In this document: in pieces, positions 21,798 to 34,870 of the stretch
Numbering within the stretch: the first letter of the stretch is position 1
How the letters are laid out: the number at the start of each line of letters is the position of its first letter
Assembly (NCBI RefSeq): GCF_041296385.1
Contig: NW_027183505.1
Coordinates: 372,001-436,000 of the forward strand
Length of the DNA: 64,000 bases
Reading direction: 5' to 3'
From: Aphelocoma coerulescens
Taxonomy: Eukaryota; Chordata; Aves; Passeriformes; Corvidae
The notes under the pieces: model-generated
Told to the model about the DNA's origin: nothing
The model's input: only the letters and a program-made list of their open reading frames with translations
Database searches by the model: none
Position numbers and translations under genes: made by a program

Positions 21798-23973
21798 GCA
21801 GCTGGCTCATGGGCCCACATTCAGGGCCCCCACCTCGGGAGAAAATTCTCCCAATGTGCTCTGATGTTGAAGGAGTCAAGAAGAGAAGAAGGGAAAAAAA
21901 ACCCCCGAAGTCCCAGGAAAACAAAGTTCAACTCTCCATCTCCCCCCAGAGAAAAGGAGCTGAAAACTGGCAAAAAAGAAACCAAGTTGCTTCCTCTGCT
22001 CTTGCTGCAAGCAGGATGCAGAGGAGTGTGTATGTGTGTCCTCGAAAAAACGCTCTGAGAATTTTGTCCGGTTTTTTTCCTCTCCCCCCTCTCAGGCTCA
22101 GTTGAAAGGCACAGAAACGCACAAAGTTCACTTCTGGGCATAGAGCAGCAATAGGGGATACACATGATAAAGTCACCCCAAGACACAGGGACAGAGAATT
22201 CAGTGGAAAGACTCCGAGAATTCTGCTCCCAGAGATCATTCATTCCTGCTCACACTGACCCTTGTAGCAAGGGGACATCGTTCCAGGCAGCCTGTACTGA
22301 GCATGTGGCTCCTGAGTGGGGTTTGTTGTTTAGGAAACCTGCTCCGGCTTTTCCATTCTTTCCTTCCAAACAGGAAAACTTCTCCTGGGGCTGTGTGCAG
22401 GCAGAGCCCTGAGGAGAGCAGGTGGCACATGGTGCGCTGGGCTGGGACAGCCAGCTGCAGAGCTCAAGGGAAGAAGCCCAAAGTGTCACAATGGCTCCTT
22501 GCCTTCACATGCAACACCTGGGTCACAATGGTCTCCTTGATTCCATGAGGCCCCACTGTGTCACAATGGCTCCTTGGTTCCATCAGGTTCCGCAGTGTCA
22601 CCATGGTCTCCTTTGATCCGCACTGTCATCATGGACAATTGGTTCCATGAGGCCCCGCAGTGTCACAATGGTCCCTTGCTTCCATAGGTTTGATGTTGTA
22701 ACAATGGACTCCTTGCTTCTATGAGCTAGCCTGCTTTTTGCAGAGGTGTCTTTGGTTCCAACAAGGCCCCGCTGTGTCTCAGTGCACCCTGGCTTCCATG
22801 CGGATCTGGAGTATCACAAAGGCTCCTTGGTTCCACCAGGTCCTGCTGTGTCACAATGGGTCCTGTGGTCCCTGAGGCCCTCCAAAACCATCGTGGAGGC
22901 TTGCTTCCATGAGGTTCCATTATGTGCCAGTGGTCATCTTGGTTCCAGGAGTTTCCTTAGTGTCACAATGCTCTCCATGCTTCCATTAGGCCCTGCTTTG
23001 CCACAATGGTCCCCTTGTTTCCATGAGGCCCCACTGTGTCACAATGGACCTATGGTTCCATGATGTTGCGTGGTGTCACCGTGCTCTTCTTGAATCCGCA
23101 GTGTAACCATGGACCATTGGTTCCATGCAGCCGTGTCACAATGGGCTCCTTGATTCCATGATTCCCCACGGTGTCACAATGGAGCCTTGTTTCTAGGAGG
23201 TTCTGTACTGTCACAATTGCCTCCTTGATGCCATCAGCCCCTGCAGTGTCACAATGGCTCCTTGGTTCCATGAGGAACACAATAGCTTGGCATAAGCATT
23301 GAGCAACAGCTGCTGAACACACCTGGCAACATCTGCTTGCATCAAAAGAGGGCTTCAAGCTGACAATGGCACCAGCAGCTTCCATCTGCAACAGAGACCC
23401 AGGAAAGGACAGGCTGTGCCGGTTTGGACAAATGTGGAGGAAAATATCCTCTGATAGAAGGCAGGTTACACCCAGCCCTCCCCCACCAGGTTTTTGGAAA
23501 AAAGAACTTTCCTGGGAAGAAAGTGAAAGAGATAAAAACTATTTTTTTAACAAACACACAGGAAAAGGATAACAATGCTAAATATTAAAAGCTCTCGCTG
23601 TGCAGAGAAAGCTGGGATAATTTGAGAGTCCTTCCGTGTTTCGGTGGGGTCTCCTGAAACATCCATAGACAGCGAGGCCCGTGCAAAGAAACAGGGAGCG
23701 ATTCTTGAGAGAAGTTTCAGAGCTCTTTCTTCTCCAGCCACATGGGCGGGGCACTGCCAAAGAACTGAGCAATCACGGCACAACCAGGGCCCTCCTCGCA
23801 CAGGGCAACACAAAATAAGCAGTGCTGAACAGGATTAGGGCACATGTGAGAAGGGAGCAGGGAGACCCCGTGCCCAGGCCATGCCTCTACCCCACGGTCC
23901 CCTCTCCCATGACCTCATGGCAGGGGGGAGGAACCCCAACACTTCCGTAGGTGCAGTCTCTCTCCTCCTCCTT
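21798..23973 (+). repeat. Monomer 11, type A mosaic, 2176 bp
   Basis: The front resembles monomer 1 (AGAATTTT, GAAGGAGTC), the middle matches monomer 5 at 13,074 bp, and from about 23040 it follows monomers 2 and 6 (short 5-bp form). Two exchange points fall inside one unit. Confidence 0.93.
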
Positions 23974-26156
23974 GCAGCTGGCTCATGGGCCCACATTCAG
24001 GGCCCCCACCTCGGGAGAAAATTCTCCCAATGTGCTCTGATGTTGAAAGAGTCAAGAAGAGAAGAAGGGAAAAAAACCCCCAAAGTCCCAGGAAAACAAA
24101 GTTCAACTCTCCATCTCCCCCCAGAGAAAAGGAGCTGAAAACTGGCTAAAAAGAAACAAAGTTGCTTCCCTCTGCTCTTGCTGCAAGCAGGATGCAGAGG
24201 AGTGTGTATGTGTGTCCTTGAACAAACGCTCTGAGAAGTTTGTCCGGTTTTTTCTCCTCTCCTCCCTCTCAGGCTCAGTTGAAAGGCACAGAAATGCACA
24301 AAGTTCACTTCTGGGCATAGAGCAGCAATAGGGGATACACACGATAAAGTCACCCCAAGACACAGGGACAGAGAATTCAGTGGAAAGACTCCGAGAATTC
24401 TGCTCCCAGAGATCATTCATTCCTGCTCACCCTGACCCTTGTAGAAAGGGGACATCGTTCCAGGCAGCCTGTACTGAGCATGTGGCTCCTGAGTGGGGTT
24501 TGTTGTTTAGGAAACCTGCTCCGGCTTTTCCATTCTTTCCTTCCAAACAGGAAAACTTCTCCTGGGGCTGTGTGCAGGCAGAGCCCTGAGGAGAGCAGGT
24601 GGCACATGGTGCGCTGGGCTGGGACAGCCAGCTGCAGAGCTCAAGGGAAGAAGCCCAAAGTGTCACAATGGCTCCTTGCCTTCACATGCAACACCTGGGT
24701 CACAATGGTCTCCTTGATTCCATGAGGCCCCACTGTGTCACAATGGCTCCTTGGTTCCATCAGGTTCCGCAGTGTCACCATGGTCTCCTTTGATCCGCAC
24801 TGTCATCATGGACAATTGGTTCCATGAGGCCCCGCAGTGTCACAATGGTCCCTTGCTTCCATAGGTTTGATGTTGTAACAATGGACTCCATGCTTCTATG
24901 AGCTAGCCTGCTTTTTGCAGAGGTGTCTTTGGTTCCAACAAGGCCCCGCTGTGTCTCAGTGCACCCTGGCTTCCATGCGGATCTGGAGTATCACAAAGGC
25001 TCCTTGGTTCCACCAGGTCCTGCTGTGTCACAATGGGTCCTGTGGTCCCTGAGGCCCTCCAAAACCATCGTGGAGGCTTGCTTCCATGAGGTTCCATTAT
25101 GTGCCAGTGGTCATCTTGGTTCCAGGAGTTTCCTTAGTGTCACAATGCTCTCCATGCTTCCATTAGGCCCTGCTTTGCCACAATGGTCCCCTTGTTTCCA
25201 TGAGGCCCCGCTGTGTCACAATGGACCTATGGTTCCATGATGTTGCGTGGTGTCACCGTGCTCTTCTTGAATCCGCAGTGTAACCATGGACCATTGGTTC
25301 CATGCGGCCTGGCTGTGTCACAATGGGCTCCTTGATTCCATGATTCCCCACGGTGTCACAATGGAGCCTTGTTTCTAGGAGGTTCTGTACTGTCACAATT
25401 GTCTCCTTGATGCCATCAGCCCCTGCAGTGTCACAATGGCTCCTTGGTTCCATGAGGAACACAATAGCTTGGCATAAGCATTGAGCAACAGCTGCTGAAC
25501 ACACCTGGCAACATCTGCTTGCATCAAAAGAGTGCTTCAAGCTGACAATGGCACCAGCAGCTTCCATCTGCAACAGAGACCCAGGAAAGGACAGGCTGTG
25601 CCGGTTTGGACAAATGTGGAGGAAAATATCCTCTGATAGAAGGCAGGTTACACCCAGCCCTCCCCCACCAGGTTTTTGGAAAAAAGAACTTTCCTGGGAA
25701 GAAAGTGAAAGAGATAAAAACTATTTTTTTAACAAACACACAGGAAAAGGATAACAATGCTAAATATTAAAAGCTCTCGCTGTGCAGAGAAAGCTGGGAT
25801 AATTTGAGAGTCCTTCCGTGTTTCGGTGGGGTCTCCTGAAACATCCATAGACAGCGAGGCCCGTGCAAAGAAACAGGGAGCGATTCTTGAGAGAAGTTTC
25901 AGAGCTCTTTCTTCTCCAGCCACATGGGCGGGGCACTGCCAAAGAACTGAGCAATCACAGCACAACCAGGGCCCTCCTCGCACAGGGCAACACAAAATAA
26001 GCAGTGCTGAACAGGATTAGGGCACATGTCAGCAGGGAGCAGGGAGACCCCCGTGCCCAGGCCATGCCTCTACCCCAGGGTCCCCTCTCCCATGACCTCA
26101 TGGCAGGGGGGAGGAACCCCAACACTTCCGTAGGTGTAGTCTCTCTCCTCCTCCTT
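23974..26156 (+). repeat. Monomer 12, type B, 2183 bp
   Basis: Partner of monomer 7. Private or rare states: CACCCTGACC near 24431 (also in type C monomers 19, 21, 26 and 28) and GGACTCCATGCTT near 24889. A patch near 25802 carries GAGAGTCCTTCCG instead of monomer 7's TAGAGTCCTTCTG. Confidence 0.95.
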
Positions 26157-28330
26157 GCAGCTGGCTCATGGGCCCACATTCAGGGCCCCCACCTCGGGAG
26201 AAAATTCTCCCAATGTGCTCTGATGTTGAAAGAGTCAAGAAGAGAAGAAGGGAAAAAAACCCCCCGAAGTCCCAGGAAAACAAAGTTCAACTCTCCATCT
26301 CCCCCCAGAGAAAAGGAGCTGAAAACTGGCAAAAAAGAAACCAAGTTGCTTCCTCTGCTCTTGCTGCAAGCAGGATGCAGAGGAGTGTGTATGTGTGTCC
26401 TCGAAAAAACGCTCTGAGAAGTTTGTCCGGTTTTTTTCCTCTCCCCCCTCTCAGGCTCAGTTGAAAGGCACAGAAATGCACAAAGTTCACTTCTGGGCAT
26501 AGAGCAGCAATAGGGGATACACATGATAAAGTCACCCCAAGACACAGGGACAGAGAATTCAGTGGAAAGACTCCGAGAATTCTGCTCCCAGAGATCATTC
26601 ATTCCTGCTCACACTGACCCTTGTAGAAAGGGGACATCGTTCCAGGCAGCCTGTACTGAGCATGTGGCTCCTGAGTGGGGTTTGTTGTTTAGGAAACCTG
26701 CTCCGGTTTTTCCATTCTTTCCTTCCAAACAGGAAAACTTCTCCTGGGGCTGTGTGCAGGCAGAGCCCTGAGGAGAGCAGGTGGCACATGGTGCGCTGGG
26801 CTGGGACAGCCAGCTGCAGAGCTCAAGGGAAGAAGCCCAAAGTGTCACAATGGCTCCTTGCCTTCACATGCAACACCTGGGTCACAATGGTCTCCTTGAT
26901 TCCATGAGGCCCCACTGTGTCACAATGGCTCCTTGGTTCCATCAGGTTCCGCAGTGTCACCATGGTCTCCTTTGATCCGCACTGTCATCATGGACAATTG
27001 GTTCCATGAGGCCCCGCAGTGTCACAATGGTCCCTTGCTTCCATAGCTTTTACGTTGTAACAATGGACTCCTTGCTTCTATGAGCTAGCCTGCTTTTTGC
27101 AGAGGTGTCTTTGGTTCCAACAAGGCCCCGCTGTGTCTCTGCACCCTGGCTTCCATGTGGATCTGGAGTATCACAAAGGCTCCTTGGTTCCACCAGGTCC
27201 TGCTGTGTCACAATGGGTCCTGTGGTCCCTGAGGCCCTCCAAAGTCATTGTGGAGGCTTGCTTCCATGAGGTTCCATTATGTGCCAGTGGTCATCTTGGT
27301 TCCAGGAGTTTCCTTAGTGTCACAATGCTCTCCATGCTTCCATTAGGCCCTGCTTTGCCACAATGGTCCCCTTGTTTCCATGAGGCCCCGCTGTGTCACA
27401 ATGGACCTATGGTTCCATGATGTTGCGTGGTGTCACCGTGCTCTTCTTGAATCCGCAGTGTAACCATGGACCATTGGTTCCATGCAGCCGTGTCACAATG
27501 GGCTCCTTGATTCCATGATTCCCCACGGTGTCACAATGGAGCCTTGTTTCTAGGAGGTTCTGTACTGTCACAATTGCCTCCTTGATGCCATCAGCCCCTG
27601 CAGTGTCACAATGGCTCCTTGGTTCCATGAGGAACACAATAGCTTGGCATAAGCATTGAGCAACAGCTGCTGAACACACCTGGCAACATCTGCTTGCATC
27701 AAAAGAGGGCTTCAAGCTGACAATGGCACCAGCAGCTTCCATCTGCAACAGAGACCCAGGAAAGGACAGGCTGTGCCGGTTTGGACAAATGTGGAGGAAA
27801 ATATCCTCTGATAGAAGGCAGGTTACACCCAGCCCTCCCCCACCAGGTTTTTGGAAAAAAGAACTTTCCTGGGAAGAAAGTGAAAGAGATAAAAACTATT
27901 TTTTTAACAAACACACAGGAAAAGGATAACAATGCTAAATATTAAAACCTCTCGCTGTGCAGAGAAAGCTGGGATAATTTGAGAGTCCTTCCGTGTTTCG
28001 GTGGGGTCTCCTGAAACATCCATAGACAGCGAGGCCCGTGCAAAGAAACAGGGAGCGATTCTTGAGAGAAGTTTCAGAGCTCTTTCTTCTCCAGCCACAT
28101 GGGCGGGGCACTGCCAAAGAACTGAGCAATCACAGCACAACCAGGGCCCTCCTCGCACAGGGCAACACAAAATAAGCAGTGCTGAACAGGATTAGGGCAC
28201 ATGTGAGAAGGGAGCAGGGAGACCCCGTGCCCAGGCCATGCCTCTACCCCACGGTCCCCTCTCCCATGACCTCATGGCAGGGGGGAGGAACCCCAACACT
28301 TCCGTAGGTGCAGTCTCTCTCCTCCTCCTT
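26157..28330 (+). repeat. Monomer 13, type A, 2174 bp
   Basis: Partner of monomer 8 with the same 2-bp loss (near 27139). Private changes: CCGGTTTTTCC near 26706 and TTAAAACCTCTCG near 27947. Confidence 0.95.
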
Positions 28331-30512
28331 GCAGCTGGCTCATGGGCCCACATTCAGGGCCCCCACCTCGGGAGAAAATTCTCCCAATGTGCTCTGATGT
28401 TGAAAGAGTCAAGAAGAGAAGAAGGGAAAAAAACCCCCAAAGTCCCAGGAAAACAAAGTTCAACTCTCCATCTCCCCCCAGAGAAAAGGAGCTGAAAACT
28501 GGCTAAAAAGAAACAAAGTTGCTTCCCTCTGCTCTTGCTGCAAGCAGGATGCAGAGGAGTGTGTATGTGTGTCCTTGAACAAACGCTCTGAGAAGTTTGT
28601 CCGGTTTTTTCTCCTCTCCTCCCTCTCAGGCTCAGTTGAAAGGCACAGAAATGCACAAAGTTCACTTCTGGGCATAGAGCAGCAATAGGGGATACACACG
28701 ATAAAGTCACCCCAAGACACAGGGACAGAGAATTCAGTGGAAAGACTCCGAGAATTCTGCTCCCAGAGATCATTCATTCCTGCTCACACTGACCCTTGTA
28801 GAAAGGGGACATCGTTCCAGGCAGCCTGTACTGAGCATGTGGCTCCTGAGTGGGGTTTGTTGTTTAGGAAACCTGCTCCGGCTTTTCCATTCTTTCCTTC
28901 CAAACAGGAAAACTTCTCCTGGGGCTGTGTGCAGGCAGAGCCCTGAGGAGAGCAGGTGGCACATGGTGCGCTGGGCTGGGACAGCCAGCTGCAGAGCTCA
29001 AGGGAAGAAGCCCAAAGTGTCACAATGGCTCCTTGCCTTCACATGCAACACCTGGGTCACAATGGTCTCCTTGATTCCATGAGGCCCCACTGTGTCACAA
29101 TGGCTCCTTGGTTCCATCAGGTTCCGCAGTGTCACCATGGTCTCCTTTGATCCGCACTGTCATCATGGACAATTGGTTCCATGAGGCCCCGCAGTGTCAC
29201 AATGGTCCCTTGCTTCCATAGGTTTGATGTTGTAACAATGGACTCCTTGCTTCTATGAGCTAGCCTGCTTTTTGCAGAGGTGTCTTTGGTTCCAACAAGG
29301 CCCCGCTGTGTCTCAGTGCACCCTGGCTTCCATGCGGATCTAGAGTATCACAAAGGCTCCTTGGTTCCACCAGGTCCTGCTGTGTCACAATGGGTCCTGT
29401 GGTCCCTGAGGCCCTCCAAAACCATCGTGGAGGCTTGCTTCCATGAGGTTCCATTATGTGCCAGTGGTCATCTTGGTTCCAGGAGTTTCCTTAGTGTCAC
29501 AATGCTCTCCATGCTTCCATTAGGCCCTGCTTTGCCACAATGGTCCCCTTGTTTCCATGAGGCCCCGCTGTGTCACAATGGACCTATGGTTCCATGATGT
29601 TGCGTGGTGTCACCGTGCTCTTCTTGAATCCGCAGTGTAACCATGGACCATTGGTTCCATGCGGCCTGGCTGTGTCACAATGGGCTCCTTGATTCCATGA
29701 TTCCCCACGGTGTCACAATGGAGCCTTGTTTCTAGGAGGTTCTGTACTGTCACAATTGTCTCCTTGATGCCATCAGCCCCTGCAGTGTCACAATGGCTCC
29801 TTGGTTCCATGAGGAACACAATAGCTTGGCATAAGCATTGAGCAACAGCTGCTGAACACACCTGGCAACATCTGCTTGCATCAAAAGAGTGCTTCAAGCT
29901 GACAATGGCACCAGCAGCTTCCATCTGCAACAGAGACCCAGGAAAGGACAGGCTGTGCCGGTTTGGACAAATGTGGAGGAAAATATCCTCTGATAGAAGG
30001 CAGGTTACACCCAGCCCTCCCCCACCAGGTTTTTGGAAAAAAGAACTTTCCTGGGAAGAAAGTGAAAGAGATAAAAACTATTTTTTTAACAAACACACTG
30101 GAAAAGGATAACAATGCTAAATATTAAAAGCTCTCGCTGTGCAGAGAAAGCTGGGATAATTTTAGAGTCCTTCTGTGTTTCGGTGGGGTCTCCTGAAACA
30201 TCCATAGACAGCGAGGCCCGTGCAAAGAAACAGGGAGCGATTCTTGAGAGAAGTTTCAGAGCTCTTTCTTCTCCAGCCACATGGGCGGGGCACTGCCAAA
30301 GAACTGAGCAATCACAGCACAACCAGGGCCCTCCTCGCACAGGGCAACACAAAATAAGCAGTGCTGAACAGGATTAGGGCACATGTGAGAAGGGAGCAGG
30401 GAGACCCCGTGCCCAGGCCATGCCTCTACCCCACGGTCCCCTCTCCCATGACCTCATGGCAGGGGGGAGGAACCCCAACACTTCCGTAGGTGCAGTCTCT
30501 CTCCTCCTCCTT
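28331..30512 (+). repeat. Monomer 14, type B, 2182 bp
   Basis: Partner of monomer 9. It differs by AGGTTTGATG near 29220 and a private T at 30099 (CACACTGG). Confidence 0.95.
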
Positions 30513-32694
30513 GCAGCTGGCTCATGGGCCCACATTCAGGGCCCCCACCTCGGGAGAAAATTCTCCCAATGTGCTCTGATGTTGAAAGAGTCAAGAAGAG
30601 AAGAAGGGAAAAAAACCCCCAAAGTCCCAGGAAAACAAAGTTCAACTCTCCATCTCCCCCCAGAGAAAAGGAGCTGAAAACTGGCTAAAAAGAAACAAAG
30701 TTGCTTCCCTCTGCTCTTGCTGCAAGCAGGATGCAGAGGAGTGTGTATGTGTGTCCTTGAACAAACGCTCTGAGAAGTTTGTCCGGTTTTTTCTCCTCTC
30801 CTCCCTCTCAGGCTCAGTTGAAAGGCACAGAAATGCACAAAGTTCACTTCTGGGCATAGAGCAGCAATAGGGGATACACACGATAAAGTCACCCCAAGAC
30901 ACAGGGACAGAGAATTCAGTGGAAAGACTCCGAGAATTCTGCTCCCAGAGATCATTCATTCCTGCTCACACTGACCCTTGTAGAAAGGGGACATCGTTCC
31001 AGGCAGCCTGTACTGAGCATGTGGCTCCTGAGTGGGGTTTGTTGTTTAGGAAACCTGCTCCGGCTTTTCCATTCTTTCCTTCCAAACAGGAAAACTTCTC
31101 CTGGGGCTGTGTGCAGGCAGAGCCCTGAGGAGAGCAGGTGGCACATGGTGCGCTGGGCTGGGACAGCCAGCTGCAGAGCTCAAGGGAAGAAGCCCAAAGT
31201 GTCACAATGGCTCCTTGCCTTCACATGCAACACCTGGGTCACAATGGTCTCCTTGATTCCATGAGGCCCCACTGTGTCACAATGGCTCCTTGGTTCCATC
31301 AGGTTCCGCAGTGTCACCATGGTCTCCTTTGATCCGCACTGTCATCATGAACAATTGGTTCCATGAGGCCCCGCAGTGTCACAATGGTCCCTTGCTTCCA
31401 TAGGTTTGATGTTGTAACAATGGACTCCTTGCTTCTATGAGCTAGCCTGCTTTTTGCAGAGGTGTCTTTGGTTCCAACAAGGCCCCGCTGTGTCTCAGTG
31501 CACCCTGTCTTCCATGTGGATCTGGAGTATCACAAAGGCTCCTTGGTTCCACCAGGTCCTGCTGTGTCACAATGGGTCCTGTGGTCCCTGAGGCCCTCCA
31601 AAACCATCGTGGAGGCTTGCTTCCATGAGGTTCCATTATGTGCCAGTGGTCATCTTGGTTCCAGGAGTTTCCTTAGTGTCACAATGCTCTCCATGCTTCC
31701 ATTAGGCCCTGCTTTGCCACAATGGTCCCCTTGTTTCCATGAGGCCCCGCTGTGTCACAATGGACCTATGGTTCCATGATGTTGCGTGGTGTCACCGTGC
31801 TCTTCTTGAATCCGCAGTGTAACCATGGACCATTGGTTCCATGCGGCCTGGCTGTGTCACAATGGGCTCCTTGATTCCATGATTCCCCACGGTGTCACAA
31901 TGGAGCCTTGTTTCTAGGAGGTTCTGTACTGTCACAATTGTCTCCTTGATGCCATCAGCCCCTGCAGTGTCACAATGGCTCCTTGGTTCCATGAGGAACA
32001 CAATAGCTTGGCATAAGCATTGAGCAACAGCTGCTGAACACACCTGGCAACATCTGCTTGCATCAAAAGAGTGCTTCAAGCTGACAATGGCACCAGCAGC
32101 TTCCATCTGCAACAGAGACCCAGGAAAGGACAGGCTGTGCCGGTTTGGACAAATGTGGAGGAAAATATCCTCTGATAGAAGGCAGGTTACACCCAGCCCT
32201 CCCCCACCAGGTTTTTGGAAAAAAGAACTTTCCTGGGAAGAAAGTGAAAGAGATAAAAACTATTTTTTTAACAAACACACAGGAAAAGGATAACAATGCT
32301 AAATATTAAAAGCTCTCGCTGTGCAGAGAAAGCTGGGATAATTTTAGAGTCCTTCTGTGTTTCGGTGGGGTCTCCTGAAACATCCATAGACAGCGAGGCC
32401 CGTGCAAAGAAACAGGGAGCGATTCTTGAGAGAAGTTTCAGAGCTCTTTCTTCTCCAGCCACATGGGCGGGGCACTGCCAAAGAACTGAGCAATCACAGC
32501 ACAACCAGGGCCCTCCTCGCACAGGGCAACACAAAATAAGCAGTGCTGAACAGGATTAGGGCACATGTGAGAAGGGAGCAGGGAGACCCCGTGCCCAGGC
32601 CATGCCTCTACCCCAGGGTCCCCTCTCCCATGACCTCATGGCAGGGGGGAGGAACCCCAACACTTCCGTAGGTGTAGTCTCTCTCCTCCTCCTT
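30513..32694 (+). repeat. Monomer 15, type B, 2182 bp
   Basis: The front matches monomer 10. A private T at 31508 (CCCTGTCTTCC) and CATGTGGATCTGG distinguish its minisatellite. The long 5-bp form is present. Confidence 0.95.
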
Positions 32695-34870
32695 GCAGCT
32701 GGCTCATGGGCCCACATTCAGGGCCCCCACCTCGGGAGAAAATTCTCCCAATGTGCTCTGATGTTGAAAGAGTCAAGAAGAGAAGAAGGGAAAAAAACCC
32801 CCCGAAGTCCCAGGAAAACAAAGTTCAACTCTCCATCTCCCCCCAGAGAAAAGGAGCTGAAAACTGGCAAAAAAGAAACAAAGTTGCTTCCTCTGCTCTT
32901 GCTGCAAGCAGGATGCAGAGGAGTGTGTATGTGTGTCCTCGAAAAAACGCTCTGAGAAGTTTGTCCGGTTTTTTTCCTCTCCCCCCTCTCAGGCTCAGTT
33001 GAAAGGCACAGAAATGCACAAAGTTCACTTCTGGGCATAGAGCAGCAATAGGGGATACACATGATAAAGTCACCCCAAGACACAGGGACAGAGAATTCAG
33101 TGGAAAGACTCCGAGAATTCTGCTCCCAGAGATCATTCATTCCTGCTCACACTGACCCTTGTAGAAAGGGGACCTCGTTCCAGGCAGCCTGTACTGAGCA
33201 TGTGGCTCCTGAGTGGGGTTTGTTGTTTAGGAAACCTGCTCAGGCTTTTCCATTCTTTCCTTGCAAACAGGAAAACTTCTCCTGGGGCTGTGTGCAGGCA
33301 GAGCCCTGAGGAGAGCAGGTGGCACATGGTGCGCTGGGCTGGGACAGCCAGCTGCAGAGCTCAAGGGAAGAAGCCCAAAGTGTCACAATGGCTCCTTGCC
33401 TTCCCATGCAACACCTGGGTCACAATGGTCTCCTTGATTCCATGAGGCCCCACTGTGTCAAAATGGCTCCTTGGTTCCATCAGGTTCCGCAGTGTCACCA
33501 TGGTCTCCTTTGATCCGCACTGTCATCATGGACAATTGGTTCCATGAGGCCCCGCAGTGTCACAATGGTCCCTTGCTTCCATAGCTTTTACGTTGTAACA
33601 ATGGACTCCTTGCTTCTATGAGCTAGCCTGCTTTTTGCAGAGGTGTCTTTGGTTCCAACAAGGCCCCGCTGTGTCTCAGTGCACCCTGGTTTCCATGTGG
33701 ATGTGGAGTATCACAAAGGCTCCTTGGTTCCACCAGGTCCTGCTGTGTCACAATGGGTCCTGTGGTCCCTGAGGCCCTCCAAAGTCATTGTGGAGGCTTG
33801 CTTCCATGAGGTTCCATTATGTGCCAGTGGTCATCTTGGTTCCAGGAGTTTCCTTAGTGTCACAATGCTCTCCATGCTTCCATTAGGCCCTGCTTTGCCA
33901 CAATGGTCCCCTTGTTTCCATGAGGCCCCGCTGTGTCACAATGGACCTATGGTTCCATGATGTTGCGTGGTGTCACCGTGCTCTTCTTGAATCCGCAGTG
34001 TAACCATGGACCATTGGTTCCATGCAGCCGTGTCACAATGGGCTCCTTGATTCCATGATTCCCCACGGTGTCACAATGGAGCCTTGTTTCTAGGAGGTTC
34101 TGTACTGTCACAATTGCCTCCTTGATGCCATCAGCCCCTGCAGTGTCACAATGGCTCCTTGGTTCCATGAGGAACACAATAGCTTGGCATAAGCATTGAG
34201 CAACAGCTGCTGAACACACCTGGCAACATCTGCTTGCATCAAAAGAGGGCTTCAAGCTGACAATGGCACCAGCAGCTTCCATCTGCAACAGAGACCCAGG
34301 AAAGGACAGGCTGTGCCGGTTTGGACAAATGTGGAGGAAAATATCCTCTGATAGAAGGCAGGTTACACCCAGCCCTCCCCCACCAGGTTTTTGGAAAAAA
34401 GAACTTTCCTGGGAAGAAAGTGAAAGAGATAAAAACTATTTTTTTAACAAACACACAGGAAAAGGATAACAATGCTAAATATTAAAAGCTCTCGCTGTGC
34501 AGAGAAAGCTGGGATAATTTGAGAGTCCTTCCGTGTTTCGGTGGGGTCTCCTGAAACATCCATAGACAGCGAGGCCCGTGCAAAGAAACAGGGAGCGATT
34601 CTTGAGAGAAGTTTCAGAGCTCTTTCTTCTCCAGCCACATGGGCGGGGCACTGCCAAAGAACTGAGCAATCACGGCACAACCAGGGCCCTCCTCGCACAG
34701 GGCAACACAAAATAAGCAGTGCTGAACAGGATTAGGGCACATGTGAGAAGGGAGCAGGGAGACCCCGTGCCCAGGCCATGCCTCTACCCCAGGGTCCCCT
34801 CTCCCATGACCTCATGGCAGGGGGGAGGAACCCCAACACTTCCGTAGGTGCAGTCTCTCTCCTCCTCCTT
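32695..34870 (+). repeat. Monomer 16, type A, junction into the 15,241-bp repeat, 2176 bp
   Basis: The front keeps GAAACAAAG near 32875 and CTCAGGC near 33240. From 33243 on it matches monomer 23 and then 30. The edge of the 7-monomer repeat therefore lies inside this unit, in or just before the minisatellite. Confidence 0.95.

Larger units (their letters stand above)
23040..31495 (+). repeat. 5-monomer higher-order repeat, 10,893-bp period, copy 2 (approximate edges)
   Basis: Partner of 12150-20600. It carries its own single-base changes: CACCCTGACC in monomer 12 (near 24431), GGTTTTTCC in 13 (near 26706) and a T at 30099 in 14. It also has two exchanged patches: AATTTGAGAGTCCTTCCG near 25802 where copy 1 has the TTTTAGAG/TTCTG form, and AGGTTTGATG near 29220 where copy 1 has AGCTTTTACG. 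Confidence 0.82.
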
